Notes: generated by a model not told the origin, from the letters alone. Shown: positions 1 to 8,472, numbered from the stretch's first letter. The stretch: 24,621 nt of DNA from Kordiimonadaceae bacterium (GCA_018699075.1 JABIPV010000197.1:1-24621), one strand, 5' to 3'. Program-made: numbers and translations.

Positions 1-2388
1 AACCGTGTCATCACGAAGTAAGCGTGCTTTAGCCCCTTGCCTTACAACACCCATTGTCACTAGACAACCCGCCGCCTTACCTTTACCTGCGTTAAAGATA
101 TCACGAATTTCGGCAGTACCAATAATTGTTTCTTTAATTTCTGGTGCAAGCAACCCTGACATCACAGATTTGATGTCATCAATTAAATCATAAATAATGG
201 AATAATAACGAATTTCCACACCTTCTTTATGAGCAAGATCAGCAGCATTACGGCTCGCACGGACATTAAATCCAATCACAGGCGAACCCGTTGCGACCGC
301 AAGGCTAACATCCGTTTCATTAATACCGCCAACACCACTATGAACTATTTTACATTTCACTTCATCCGTATTTAATTGCTCCAGTGAAGACGTAATTGCT
401 CCTACAGATCCCTGAACATCGGCTTTAAGTAAAATAGGAACAGATGAAATTTCAGCTTCCTTAAGTTTATCAAACATATTTTCTAAACTTGCTTCATCTT
501 TTTTGTTTTTATCATCTTTAATTTTATTCAGTCTGAAATCAACAACACTACGTGCTTTTGCTTCATCATCTACAATAACAAAATCATCTCCTGCGGAAGG
601 TGTACTATCAAGTCCAAGCACTTCAATCGGTGTAGACGGACCTGCTTCTTTCAACTGCGATCCGCGATCATCAAGAAGTGCACGAACCCGGCCCCATGCA
701 GTACCCGCAACAATAACGTCACCAATTTTTAAAGTACCATGCTGAACAATAACTGTTGCTACTGTACCGCGCCCTTTATCAAGTTTTGCTTCGACAACAG
801 CCCCTTTTGCGGTCCGGTTTGGATTAGCCCTAAGGTCATTAAGTTCTGCTTGTAGTAATATTGCCTCTTCAAGTTTATCTAGGCCTGTGCCTTTAAGCGC
901 AGAAACTTCGATATCCAAAATTTCACCACCCATGCTTTCAACAAACACTTCATGTTGCAATAAATCTTGGCGGACTTTCATTGGATTTGCACCCGGCGCA
1001 TCCATTTTATTAATTGCCACGATAATCGGAACTTCAGCGGATTTTGCATGTGAAATGGCTTCAATTGTTTGTGGCATAATGCCATCATCAGCTGCCACCA
1101 CCAAAATTACGATATCTGTAACCTTTGCACCGCGTGCCCGCATTGCCGTAAAGGCCGCATGCCCTGGTGTATCGAGGAAAGTAATTTTATTACCACCGGC
1201 TACTTTAATCTGATAAGCACCAATATGCTGAGTAATCCCGCCCGCTTCACCATCTGTCACACTTGATTTACGTAGCGCATCCAGAATAGAGGTTTTACCA
1301 TGATCAACATGACCCATAACCGTTACAACTGGAGCTCGCGTCTGTAAGTCTCCTTCTGTATCTTCTAAGCCGGAAAGGTCTTGTTCTACATCTGAGGCAC
1401 TAACACGTCTTAGCGTATGGCCAAACTCTTCAACGATCAGTTCAGCTACATCATGATCTACATCATCACCAGCACCTAACATTACGCCCATTTTCATCAA
1501 TACACGAATAACGTCATTGGTTTTTTCAGTCATCCGGTTTGCAAGTTCAGCAACCGTAATCCTATCCGGAACAACAACTTCGCGGAATACTTTTTTCGCG
1601 GGCTCAACAAGGCCGCTTTGTCGTCTTTCTTTTGCACGCTTACGTTTAAGTGACGCCAGACTTCTTTGTCTATCACTATTACCAGAAAGCGCTTGAGCAA
1701 CTGTCAGTCTTCCACTACGACGACGAGAATCATCCATACGGTTCTTTTTAACTTCAGCACGCTTTGGTTCCACAACTTTAGCAGCGGGGGCTTTCGCCGG
1801 TTCCTTTGCCTTGGTCCCTTGACCTGCTTCAAGTCTTGCCGCGGCGGCTTCAGCATCCGCGATTTTTGTCGCTTCAGCTTCTCTTTTCTTTTTAATCTCT
1901 AGATCAGCAAGACGTTTTTCTTCATCAACTTCAGCTTTTGGAGCAGGTTCAGCCTTGCCATTTTTCTTGTTTTCAGCAGCTTCTTTAGCTAATCTCTCAG
2001 CATTTGCAGCGTCTTCGACAGCCTTCCTTTTGGCTACTTCCGCCGCGCGAGCCGCTTTTTCTTCATTATCTTTTTTAGAATTTTCGAGCACTTTAGCCCG
2101 TTTTTCACGTTCTGACTCTGAAAGGCCGCCCAACGTTTTTTCCTCTACCCGAGGCTTAGGGGCCACTTTCTTATCTGCGCCATCAAAAGGCGATTTAATA
2201 ATTGATTTAGGTGTGGCCGTTGGCGCTTCAGCCGAGGACTTTTGACCAGGCATAATAAGCTTCTTCTTGCGCTGAACAACAACACCAGATGCCCCTGAGG
2301 CTCCGCCAGGGCCGGCCGCAGGATTCATCTGAAGCGTCTTACGCCCAGAAGTAGATAAAGGTGTTTTTTTCTTTTTATCGTCACTCAT
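1..2388 (-). CDS. infB: Translation initiation factor IF-2 (C-terminus cut by window edge)
   Basis: IF-2 is the GTPase that places initiator tRNA on the 30S subunit and promotes 50S joining. The frame is open from an ATG at 2388 to base 1, giving 796 codons; roughly the last 80-90 residues lie outside. Residues 1-270 form the long Lys/Glu/Ala-rich tail typical of alphaproteobacterial IF-2, beginning MSDDKKKK. About 270-330 is the IF2_N-type helical module. The G domain follows: G1 GHVDHGKTS near 359, G3 DTPGH near 405, G4 NKMD near 459, G5 SALKG near 496. Domains II-III follow, with the visible end reading VVRQGAKARLLRDD, a family C-terminal motif. The start has AAGG 9 bases upstream. It lies 56 bp after ylxR and is the last visible gene of rimP-nusA-ylxR-infB. 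No frameshift was seen. Confidence 0.97.
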   Translation of the reverse strand, partial: MSDDKKKKTPLSTSGRKTLQMNPAAGPGGASGASGVVVQRKKKLIMPGQKSSAEAPTATPKSIIKSPFDGADKKVAPKPRVEEKTLGGLSESEREKRAKVLENSKKDNEEKAARAAEVAKRKAVEDAANAERLAKEAAENKKNGKAEPAPKAEVDEEKRLADLEIKKKREAEATKIADAEAAAARLEAGQGTKAKEPAKAPAAKVVEPKRAEVKKNRMDDSRRRSGRLTVAQALSGNSDRQRSLASLKRKRAKERRQSGLVEPAKKVFREVVVPDRITVAELANRMTEKTNDVIRVLMKMGVMLGAGDDVDHDVAELIVEEFGHTLRRVSASDVEQDLSGLEDTEGDLQTRAPVVTVMGHVDHGKTSILDALRKSSVTDGEAGGITQHIGAYQIKVAGGNKITFLDTPGHAAFTAMRARGAKVTDIVILVVAADDGIMPQTIEAISHAKSAEVPIIVAINKMDAPGANPMKVRQDLLQHEVFVESMGGEILDIEVSALKGTGLDKLEEAILLQAELNDLRANPNRTAKGAVVEAKLDKGRGTVATVIVQHGTLKIGDVIVAGTAWGRVRALLDDRGSQLKEAGPSTPIEVLGLDSTPSAGDDFVIVDDEAKARSVVDFRLNKIKDDKNKKDEASLENMFDKLKEAEISSVPILLKADVQGSVGAITSSLEQLNTDEVKCKIVHSGVGGINETDVSLAVATGSPVIGFNVRASRNAADLAHKEGVEIRYYSIIYDLIDDIKSVMSGLLAPEIKETIIGTAEIRDIFNAGKGKAAGCLVTMGVVRQGAKARLLRDDTV

Positions 2389-2444
2389 TCTATTATCGCC
2401 TTAAACCTAATCTATTCTTTTACCATAAAAATAACAGACTGGCT

Positions 2445-3104
2445 TTATTTTATAACCGTTTTTCTGCATTGTTCATAACGAGAAATTTCTCGCAACAAAC
2501 TTGTTCTTATTCCTCCGGGTAATAATGCCAAATGTACGGCATTTTCTAACCCAGAAGCTTGACTTAATTCTTCGCGGGTGAAGCTATCGATCACCTTTAA
2601 ATTATCAAATCCCTGACACACTTTACTGCGTCCGTTCTTTGCGCCGTCACACGCTGTCAGCAAAACATTTGTTTTACCGTTTTTTAAAATTGATCTCACT
2701 TTTTCAAATCCTGGTATTAATATACCAGATCGATTGGCAAGCCCAACATAATCTAGACAACGCTTGCGCAATAATTCCACAATTAGATCCAACAGATCAT
2801 CTGCAACCGTTACAGAAATTGTTTCTTTATTCGCGCTTTCATTCTCTTTTAGTTCTTCAATATCTTTACTTTTCTTTACTAGGTTTCCTTGAACCTGATG
2901 GCCAAACCGTAAAAATATTTTCTTCTTTATGGCTTCCTCTAAAATATCCCGCTTTGCATATACCCAACATCCTCTTCCCGGAAGTTTAGCCGCAACATCA
3001 GGAACAATTGATCCGTCAGGGGCGCACACAAATCTTAATAATTCAGAGGAAGGATAAACTTCCTTTGTGACCAAACATTTTCTTGTTCTCACTTCTTTGG
3101 TCAC
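2445..3104 (-). CDS. ylxR: YlxR/L7Ae-like fused RNA-binding protein
   Basis: A 219-residue protein between nusA and infB. Residues about 5-80 are a YlxR (DUF448) domain, recognisable from TRKCLVT at 7-13 and LPGRGCWV at 41-48. Residues about 100-195 resemble the L7Ae/L30e/YlxQ RNA-binding fold (VGLANRSGILIPGFEKV). In Firmicutes these are two adjacent genes, ylxR and ylxQ; in alphaproteobacteria the fused form is usual. YlxR proteins are linked to RNase P modulation and nucleoid or RNA binding, but the role of this fused form is not settled. The start is GTG at 3104, 11 bases after the nusA stop, with AGGA about 9 bases upstream. An ATG at 3111 is in another frame. The gene is probably co-transcribed with nusA and infB. 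Confidence 0.9.
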   Translation of the reverse strand: MTKEVRTRKCLVTKEVYPSSELLRFVCAPDGSIVPDVAAKLPGRGCWVYAKRDILEEAIKKKIFLRFGHQVQGNLVKKSKDIEELKENESANKETISVTVADDLLDLIVELLRKRCLDYVGLANRSGILIPGFEKVRSILKNGKTNVLLTACDGAKNGRSKVCQGFDNLKVIDSFTREELSQASGLENAVHLALLPGGIRTSLLREISRYEQCRKTVIK

Positions 3105-3115
3105 CAGACATTATC

Positions 3116-4696
3116 CTATTCCACTTGTTGCGTTGCTGCGTCTTCGGGTGCAGCTTCTGCTTCTGTATCTGCTTCTGCATCTTCGTCTTCAAACCAATGG
3201 GCACGTGCCGCCATAATAATTTCATTGGCCTGATCAATTGATAAATCATAATCACGAAGAAGACCGTCTTCTTTACTGGTAAGTTCATCGCCTGCCAAGT
3301 CGCCTAAATCATCGAGTGTTTTAACACCTGCTTCACCTAAAGTGACAAGCATTGGTAAGGTCAACCCTTCAATCGTTGTTAACTCATCTTCAACACCAAT
3401 TTCTTTACGTTTTGTTTCAGCTTCTAAAGAAATTGCATTAAGCGCTTCTCTGGCACGTGACTGTAATTCTTCCACTAGCGCTAAATCAAATCCTTCGATA
3501 CTTGCAAACTCTTCCGTCGCAACATAGGCGACTTCTTCTAAATTACGGAACCCTTCACCAACAAGTAATAATGCAAGTGTTTCATCAACATCCAGGCTAT
3601 TCATAAAGAGCTCGCTACGTTCTTTATATTCAGCTTGACGACGCTCGGATTCGTCCGCTTCAGTCATAATATCAATCTGCCATTCAGAAAGCTGTGACGC
3701 CAAACGCACATTTTGACCCCGGCGGCCAATGGCTAAGCTCAATTGATCTTCACCGACAACCACGTCCATACGAGACGCTTCTTCATCAATTACCACTTTT
3801 GTTACATTTGCCGGCGCAAGAGCGCGAATTATAAAAGTTGCCGGATCCGGAGACCACTGAATAATATCAATTTTTTCACCTTGAAGTTCTTCAACAACCG
3901 CCTGTACACGACTACCGCGCATACCTACACAAGCACCAACAGGATCAATACTTGGGTCATTACTGGTAACCGCAATTTTTGCGCGGCTTCCCGGGTCACG
4001 ACTTACAGCAACTATGCCAATGATACCGTCATAAATTTCCGGAACTTCGCCGGCGAACAATTTGGCCATGAAATCAGGATGACTTCTCGACAAGAAAATC
4101 TGCGGACCTCTTTGTTCTTCACGTACATCCTGAATGATGGCACGAACGCGTTCGCCGTTACGGATATGCTCTCTTGGGATCAATTGATCGCGTCTGATGA
4201 TCGCTTCCGCTGACCCCAAATCAACAATGACATTGCCATATTCAACCCGCTTAACAATACCATTAATCATTTCACCAATTTTATCTTTATATTCTTCGAA
4301 CTGACGCGCTCTTTCAGCTTCACGTACTTTTTGTACGATAACCTGTTTCGCTGTTTGTGCCGCAACGCGACCAAAGTCGATAGCAGGAAGTTCATCAGCA
4401 AGAATATCACCAACCTCAGCATTCTCTTTATATTGAGCCGCATCTTCAACGGTAATTTCTGTTGAATGGTTTTCAACCGTTTCCACGACTTCCAAAACAC
4501 GGTATAATTTAATATCCCCTGTTTTACGGTCAATATGGGCTTTTATCTCATTTTCCATCCCATAACGTGACCGCGCGGCCTTTTGGATCGCTTCTTCCAT
4601 TGCACCAAGGACGATTTCCTTATCAATGTTCTTTTCACGCGCTACGGCATCAGAAATTTGTAATAGCTCTAATCTATTTGCACTTACTGCTGTCAT
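3116..4696 (-). CDS. nusA: Transcription termination/antitermination factor NusA
   Basis: NusA binds RNA polymerase and nascent RNA and modulates pausing, termination and antitermination. The 526-residue product has the full alphaproteobacterial layout. The RNA polymerase-binding N-terminal domain spans about 1-130 and an S1 domain about 137-203. KH1 holds GACVGMRGSRV at 254-264, and KH2 holds AIGRRGQNVRLA at 322-333. Two acidic/helix-hairpin repeats follow (about 365-420 and 440-500), then an acidic tail ending in QQVE. The ATG at 4696 has GGAG 9 bases upstream. It lies 74 bp after rimP, with a small hairpin in the gap, and is followed 11 bp later by ylxR. NusA commonly feeds back on its own operon, which makes the leader structure ahead of rimP relevant. 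Confidence 0.98.
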   Translation of the reverse strand: MTAVSANRLELLQISDAVAREKNIDKEIVLGAMEEAIQKAARSRYGMENEIKAHIDRKTGDIKLYRVLEVVETVENHSTEITVEDAAQYKENAEVGDILADELPAIDFGRVAAQTAKQVIVQKVREAERARQFEEYKDKIGEMINGIVKRVEYGNVIVDLGSAEAIIRRDQLIPREHIRNGERVRAIIQDVREEQRGPQIFLSRSHPDFMAKLFAGEVPEIYDGIIGIVAVSRDPGSRAKIAVTSNDPSIDPVGACVGMRGSRVQAVVEELQGEKIDIIQWSPDPATFIIRALAPANVTKVVIDEEASRMDVVVGEDQLSLAIGRRGQNVRLASQLSEWQIDIMTEADESERRQAEYKERSELFMNSLDVDETLALLLVGEGFRNLEEVAYVATEEFASIEGFDLALVEELQSRAREALNAISLEAETKRKEIGVEDELTTIEGLTLPMLVTLGEAGVKTLDDLGDLAGDELTSKEDGLLRDYDLSIDQANEIIMAARAHWFEDEDAEADTEAEAAPEDAATQQVE

Positions 4697-4723
4697 ACTC
4701 TTAGGCTCCAGTATCTTAAATAA

Positions 4724-4739
4724 TAGTCCTTATGGACTA
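4724..4739 (-). other. Small hairpin between rimP and nusA
   Basis: A perfect 6-bp inverted repeat (TAGTCC / GGACTA) with a 4-base loop. On the transcribed strand it is followed by TTATTTAA. It could be a weak intrinsic terminator or attenuator, or an RNA-processing stem within the operon. The stem is short and the U-run is broken, so function is uncertain. Confidence 0.35.
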
Positions 4740-4770
4740 ACATATCATTCTTTATTCATTAGTAATGTTT

Positions 4771-5271
4771 TTATGATGGCCGCGATGTTGACGCCGCCAC
4801 CAATTCATCAGTCATTACCAGTTTTGCTTTTAGAACGTCTGTAAAGTTTAATTTATAAACTTCACCATCAACATTCACTAAAATTAATTCATCTTCAACA
4901 CCCATCAGTTTCCCACTATAACGGCGTCTTTGATCCACAGCCTGCTCCATTTCAATCTTCGCAACATGTCCCGCGTAATTTACAAAATCCTTAATGCGAG
5001 TCAGGGGACGATCCATGCCGGGAGAACTCACCTCCAAGACATATTCACTACTAATTGGATCTTCAACGTCCATTATTACCGAAATTTGTCGACTTATTTT
5101 TGCGCATGCTTCAACCGTCATTGTGCCGTCATCTGCTTCAGCCATAACCTGTAATGTCGATGGCCCTCCTCGAGGAGAGTTAAACAGCTGTACGCGCACA
5201 AGTTCATAACCCAATTCTTCAATTGTGGGCTCGATAATTGCGGCTATTTTATCAGTCAATTGTGACGACAT
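4771..5271 (-). CDS. rimP: Ribosome maturation factor RimP
   Basis: RimP assists late maturation of the 30S ribosomal subunit. The 166-residue length and motifs fit the family: EELGYELVRVQ near 18-28 in the N-terminal alpha/beta domain, the family signature YVLEVSSPGMDRPL around residue 80, and an SH3-like C-terminal domain (YSGKLMGVEDELI...). It is first in rimP-nusA-ylxR-infB. The ATG at 5271 gives the expected N-terminus, but it directly abuts a promoter-like TATAAT, so the start is less certain than the gene. A TTG at 5259 is a possible alternative. trmB lies upstream on the same strand, separated by a good intrinsic terminator. Confidence 0.95.
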   Translation of the reverse strand: MSSQLTDKIAAIIEPTIEELGYELVRVQLFNSPRGGPSTLQVMAEADDGTMTVEACAKISRQISVIMDVEDPISSEYVLEVSSPGMDRPLTRIKDFVNYAGHVAKIEMEQAVDQRRRYSGKLMGVEDELILVNVDGEVYKLNFTDVLKAKLVMTDELVAASTSRPS

Positions 5272-5300
5272 ATTATACTTTCAAATCTTCATTTGATCAA
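5272..5300 (-). promoter_or_regulatory. Promoter-like TTGATC-N17-TATAAT abutting rimP
   Basis: On the minus strand, TTGATC (5300-5295) and TATAAT (5277-5272) are separated by exactly 17 bases, a near-consensus sigma70-type pair. The -10 touches the rimP ATG at 5271, so a transcript from it would start around 5265, inside the predicted coding region. It may be a real promoter serving nusA-infB or a near-leaderless rimP, or a chance match in AT-rich DNA. Confidence 0.4.
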
Positions 5301-5317
5301 AAATGGTTATTACAAAC

Positions 5318-5348
5318 AAAAAAGCAGGCTAGTGAAACACTTGCCCGC
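5318..5348 (-). terminator. Intrinsic terminator / possible attenuator before rimP
   Basis: Read on the minus strand, a stem GCGGGC-A-AGTG pairs with CACT-A-GCCTGC around a TTT loop. It contains one G-U pair and one A-A mismatch, and an uninterrupted run of six U follows (5323-5318). It ends metK-trmB transcription. If a promoter lies at 5389-5416 it would also sit inside the rimP leader and act as an attenuator. Confidence 0.8.
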
Positions 5349-5388
5349 ACCAAAATAATTTAAATTTCAAGTGATTCGGATGGGTATA

Positions 5389-5416
5389 TATATAGACGAA
5401 AATACAGGAACTTCAA
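5389..5416 (-). promoter_or_regulatory. Candidate upstream promoter of the rimP operon
   Basis: TTGAAG (5416-5411) is followed after 16 bases by TATATA (5394-5389) on the minus strand. It lies between the trmB stop and the terminator hairpin, so its transcript would run through the hairpin before rimP. The alternating TA run makes chance matches likely. Confidence 0.3.
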
Positions 5417-5426
5417 GTTCTTTATT

Positions 5427-6134
5427 TTAGGAATATCTTGGCTTTCGCCTAAAGGTCATATAAGTGCTTTTACGGCCTACTTCTAAAGCTTTTTTCTCAT
5501 ATCTTGTTGCCGGCCAATCTTCCGCTCTTTTATGCCACTGATCTGGGCCGTGATCTTGCCACGTAAAATCAGGATTTTCCATCATTCTTGCAAGTATCCA
5601 CCGGCAATAGTCATGATGATCCGTACCAATCCTTAGTTCTGCGTTATCTTTTAAAAGACGGCTTAGAACTTGAAGGTTACCGGGACTAACAATACGTCTT
5701 TTATGATGACGTTTTTTTGGCCAAGGATCAGGAAATAAAATAAACGCCCGTGATAAAAAACCATCCGGCAGCGCATCCATCAATAGGCGCGCATCATCCA
5801 TATAAAAACGAATATTCGAAAGACTTTCCCGGTCCATATGGTCAACAAGGCCCGAAACACCATTTAAAAAGGGTTCGCAACCTATAATGCCAACATTAGG
5901 GTTTGCAATAGCTTGAGCTGATAAATGCTCGCCTTTACCAAATCCTATTTCAAGCCAGATTTCTTTTGGTTTATGGTTAAAAAGATTTTCATAGTCCAAT
6001 CCGCCATCCTCATCTAGTGACAAAGAATATTTTGGAAAATATTGATCCAACCGAATTGCACTTGCCGACCTTAGAGATTTCCCTTGCCGGCGACCATAAA
6101 CGCGACTGCCTTTGATGTTTTCTAGGTTTTTCAT
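5427..6134 (-). CDS. trmB: tRNA (guanine-N7-)-methyltransferase TrmB
   Basis: TrmB transfers a methyl group from S-adenosylmethionine to N7 of guanine 46 in tRNA variable loops. The 235-residue product has the SAM-binding motif LEIGFGKGEH at 61-70, the acidic residue that follows strand 2 (E87 in GCEPF), and the family motif FPDPWPKKRHHKRR at 134-147. The C-terminal segment TRYEKKALEVGRK is also typical. The ATG at 6134 follows the metK stop by 37 bp, so the SAM-making and SAM-using genes are probably co-transcribed. metK-trmB followed by rimP-nusA is a common alphaproteobacterial order. A terminator separates it from rimP. Confidence 0.97.
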   Translation of the reverse strand: MKNLENIKGSRVYGRRQGKSLRSASAIRLDQYFPKYSLSLDEDGGLDYENLFNHKPKEIWLEIGFGKGEHLSAQAIANPNVGIIGCEPFLNGVSGLVDHMDRESLSNIRFYMDDARLLMDALPDGFLSRAFILFPDPWPKKRHHKRRIVSPGNLQVLSRLLKDNAELRIGTDHHDYCRWILARMMENPDFTWQDHGPDQWHKRAEDWPATRYEKKALEVGRKSTYMTFRRKPRYS

Positions 6135-6171
6135 TTATCCATTGTCTTTTAATTAAGATAAAAGACTAATA

Positions 6172-7338
6172 TTAGAATTCCGCCTTAAGCGCATCAACTA
6201 AATCAATTTTTTCCCAAGAAAAACCACCATCTGCATCTGGTGATCTACCAAAATGCCCATAAGCGGCCGTTCTTTCATAAATTGGCTTGTTAAGGCTTAG
6301 GTGTTCTCGGATACCACGCGGACTTAAATCCATCACTTCTGCCAATACTTTTTCAAGTTTAGCGGCGTCAACATTTCCTGTTTGATGAAAATCAACGTAT
6401 AATGAAAGTGGTTTTGATACGCCAATCGCATAAGCAAGTTGAATAGTGCAGCGCCCTGCAAGACCCGCTGCAACAATATTTTTCGCTAAATAGCGTGTCG
6501 CATAAGCTGCAGAACGGTCCACCTTCGTAGGATCTTTACCAGAAAACGCCCCGCCACCATGTTGCGCTGCGCCGCCATAGGTATCAACAATAATTTTACG
6601 GCCTGTGAGACCCGCATCACCATCCGGACCACCAATGATAAATTGACCGGTAGGGTTAATATAAATTTCTTCTTCTGCTGGCAGCCAGCCCTCAGGTAAT
6701 ATTTTCTCAATATGTGGCATGACAATTTCACGCACTCGTTCTTGGCTTGTATCTGCACTATGTTGTGTCGATACCACAACAGAAGTGGCCCGTGCTGGTT
6801 TTCCGTTCTCATATTTTAACGTCACCTGACTTTTAGAATCTGGGCCCAGTTCTTTTATTTCACTGCTATGGCGTTCATTAGCCATGGATTTTAGAATTTT
6901 ATGTGAAAAGTCCAAAGTAGCCGGCATGAGTGATTCTGTTTCATTTGTCGCATAACCAAACATAATTCCTTGGTCGCCAGCACCTTCGTCTTTATTACCA
7001 GAAGCATCCACACCCATAGCGATATCCGTCGATTGCTCATGAACATGAATTGCCACATCCATATGTTTCCAATGAAACCCATCTTGTTCATAACCAATTT
7101 CACGAACCGCATTGCGGGCCGCGTCTTCCATCACTTCTTTTGTAATGCTGGCAGGACCACGGACTTCGCCTGCAAGAACGACACGGTTAGTCGTGGTTAA
7201 AGTTTCTACGGCTACGCGAGATTGTGGATCTGCTGCTAAGAACTTATCAACGATAGAATCTGAAATACGGTCAGAAACTTTATCTGGATGGCCTTCCGAA
7301 ACCGATTCACTGGTAAATAAAAAACTATTTCTGCTCAC
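6172..7338 (-). CDS. metK: S-adenosylmethionine synthetase MetK
   Basis: MetK makes S-adenosylmethionine from methionine and ATP in the cytoplasm. The 388-residue product has GHPDK at 16-20 (catalytic His region), signature 1 GAGDQGIMFGYA at 119-130, and signature 2 GGGAFSGKD at 261-269. A family-typical region GGPDGDAGLTGRK spans about 236-248. The start is GTG at 7338, supported by AGGAG 8 bases upstream and by the conserved N-terminus LFTSESVSEGHPDK. It is preceded by a 127-bp gap containing a candidate promoter and an AU-rich hairpin. No SAM-riboswitch-like structure was recognised there. Confidence 0.98.
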   Translation of the reverse strand: MSRNSFLFTSESVSEGHPDKVSDRISDSIVDKFLAADPQSRVAVETLTTTNRVVLAGEVRGPASITKEVMEDAARNAVREIGYEQDGFHWKHMDVAIHVHEQSTDIAMGVDASGNKDEGAGDQGIMFGYATNETESLMPATLDFSHKILKSMANERHSSEIKELGPDSKSQVTLKYENGKPARATSVVVSTQHSADTSQERVREIVMPHIEKILPEGWLPAEEEIYINPTGQFIIGGPDGDAGLTGRKIIVDTYGGAAQHGGGAFSGKDPTKVDRSAAYATRYLAKNIVAAGLAGRCTIQLAYAIGVSKPLSLYVDFHQTGNVDAAKLEKVLAEVMDLSPRGIREHLSLNKPIYERTAAYGHFGRSPDADGGFSWEKIDLVDALKAEF

Positions 7339-7392
7339 TTTATTTGCTCCTGCTCTATGAAATTTCCAATAATTATAATATAAAGAACATTA

Positions 7393-7414
7393 TATATAAG
7401 GAAACCTTTATATA
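7393..7414 (-). other. AU-rich hairpin in the metK 5' leader
   Basis: TATATAAGG and CCTTTATATA (one-base bulge) flank an AAA loop about 55 bp upstream of the metK start. There is no adjacent U-run, so it is not a typical terminator. It may be an mRNA leader stem or a chance repeat. Confidence 0.35.
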
Positions 7415-7426
7415 CTATTAACGGCT

Positions 7427-7455
7427 TTAATAAAGTGTAGATTAAATAAAATCAA
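7427..7455 (-). promoter_or_regulatory. Candidate metK promoter
   Basis: On the minus strand, TTGATT (7455-7450) lies 17 bases from TATTAA (7432-7427). This would start transcription near 7420 and leave a leader of about 80 bases before the metK GTG. The -35 overlaps one arm of the hairpin at the end of the upstream hydrolase gene. Confidence 0.35.
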
Positions 7456-7467
7456 GCCCTTTTGATT
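7441..7467 (-). terminator. Weak intrinsic terminator after the hydrolase gene
   Basis: On the minus strand AATCAA and TTGATT form a 6-bp stem around AAGGGC, followed by TTATTTAA. The stem overlaps the hydrolase stop codon. It is short with an imperfect U-run, so termination would be partial at best. Confidence 0.35.
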
Positions 7468-8098
7468 ATTTTTCAGCTAAAAAAGTTACGATTTTAGAAA
7501 CGGCTTGATCCAAATTTTCTTTTTCAGTATATCCGGATTTTTTCCTTGGCTTTAAACTATGGTCGCCGTCACTAAGCCAATGAAAAGCGATCTTTGTTGA
7601 AAGATCAAAACGGTCAACATTTTCTTTTGAGCCCATAACATCACGCTCTCCTTGTAAAACCAATGTTCGAGTATGAAGACATTTTAAATGATCCGTTCTC
7701 GGTTTATCCATTTTTCCCGGTGCGTAAAAAGGATAACCAAGACAAATAAGTCCATCAATTTGGCTTTCGTCAGCTATCATCGATGCCATACGGCCGCCCA
7801 TGGATTTACCGCCAATATATATTGGTCCTTTATGCGCTTGTTTGCCGATTTGAATAATTTTATGCCACGTATCCAGCAAAATATTTTGCTTATTGGGTGG
7901 TCTTCGTCCATGCCCTTCGCGCCTAAGAGCCATGTACGGAAATTCAAACCTTAAGATACGTATCTTTGCAGCGGACAAACTTTGCGCAAAATAATTCATA
8001 AAATCAGTGTCCATTGGCGCCCCGGCACCATGAGCAAGTATCAGAAGCGTTTCGGCATCAGCTGGGCCATCCCAAATCAGAGGTAATTCAGTTTCCAT
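7466..8098 (-). CDS. Alpha/beta-hydrolase, KANL3/Tex30 type
   Basis: A 210-residue cytoplasmic alpha/beta-hydrolase of the KANL3/Tex30-like group (COG3571-type). Visible elements are HGAGAPMD at 23-30 (oxyanion region), the nucleophile elbow GGKSMGGR with Ser99, an acid residue in GERD (Asp153), and the catalytic His in DGDHSLKP (His180). The triad therefore looks intact. The substrate is not known for this group and cannot be inferred. The ATG at 8098 shares one base with the Rieske gene stop (TGATG), which suggests translational coupling. It is the last gene of the tsaD-gpsA-YciI-Rieske-hydrolase run. Confidence 0.85.
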   Translation of the reverse strand: METELPLIWDGPADAETLLILAHGAGAPMDTDFMNYFAQSLSAAKIRILRFEFPYMALRREGHGRRPPNKQNILLDTWHKIIQIGKQAHKGPIYIGGKSMGGRMASMIADESQIDGLICLGYPFYAPGKMDKPRTDHLKCLHTRTLVLQGERDVMGSKENVDRFDLSTKIAFHWLSDGDHSLKPRKKSGYTEKENLDQAVSKIVTFLAEK

Positions 8099-8472
8099 CA
8101 GACCACCAGGATATTACCGTCTTTTAAAATAACATCAACAGCTTGGAGTTTTGCCCCGTTACAAGGCCCGGCGACACAAAGCCCATCTTCAAGCTGAAAT
8201 AATGCCCCGTGGGTATGGCACATAAAATAACGCCCACTTTTTTCCGTAAATTCACCCTCTTCCATATTAAGAGGTGTTCCCGCGTGAGGGCAAATATTGA
8301 CGTATGCATAAACCTGGCCCCCATTCCTTTGAATAAATAAGTCATGAATATCATCGCCATCATGAAAGGAAAACTCTTTCGCTGTCCCATCTACTATATC
8401 ATCGATGACGCATAGAATTTCTCCTGATGCGGGAGCACCCTTTATATGGCTAATTCTAAATTTATCAGTCAC
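8098..8472 (-). CDS. Rieske [2Fe-2S] ferredoxin-like protein
   Basis: A 124-residue soluble Rieske protein. The cluster-binding motifs are CPHAGTPLN (Cys61, His63) and CHTHG (Cys85, His88), the standard C-x-H and C-x2-H pairs. A further CVAGPC (Cys99, Cys104) follows, which is common in ferredoxin-type Rieske proteins of the nitrite reductase NirD/ dioxygenase-ferredoxin group. There is no signal peptide or membrane anchor, so it is a cytoplasmic electron carrier or an iron-sulfur protein of unknown partner. Its start lies 8 bp inside the YciI-like gene and its end overlaps the hydrolase start by one base. No oxygenase or reductase partner is encoded nearby. Confidence 0.9.
   Translation of the reverse strand: MTDKFRISHIKGAPASGEILCVIDDIVDGTAKEFSFHDGDDIHDLFIQRNGGQVYAYVNICPHAGTPLNMEEGEFTEKSGRYFMCHTHGALFQLEDGLCVAGPCNGAKLQAVDVILKDGNILVV

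Noticed and set aside
3743..4213. 156-codon open frame antisense to nusA
   Set aside because: It lies wholly inside nusA on the opposite strand, has no family features or binding site, and is Asn/Thr/Arg-rich as expected of a shadow frame.
5409..5421. Palindrome GAACTTCAAGTTC just after trmB as a terminator
   Set aside because: It can form only about a 4-bp stem with a workable loop, and it overlaps a candidate -35; the hairpin at 5318-5348 is far better.
7339..7465. Possible SAM-binding riboswitch upstream of metK
   Set aside because: Only one short AU-rich hairpin is visible; no pseudoknot-like pairing or conserved SAM-II/SAM-V or SAM/SAH motif could be recognised.
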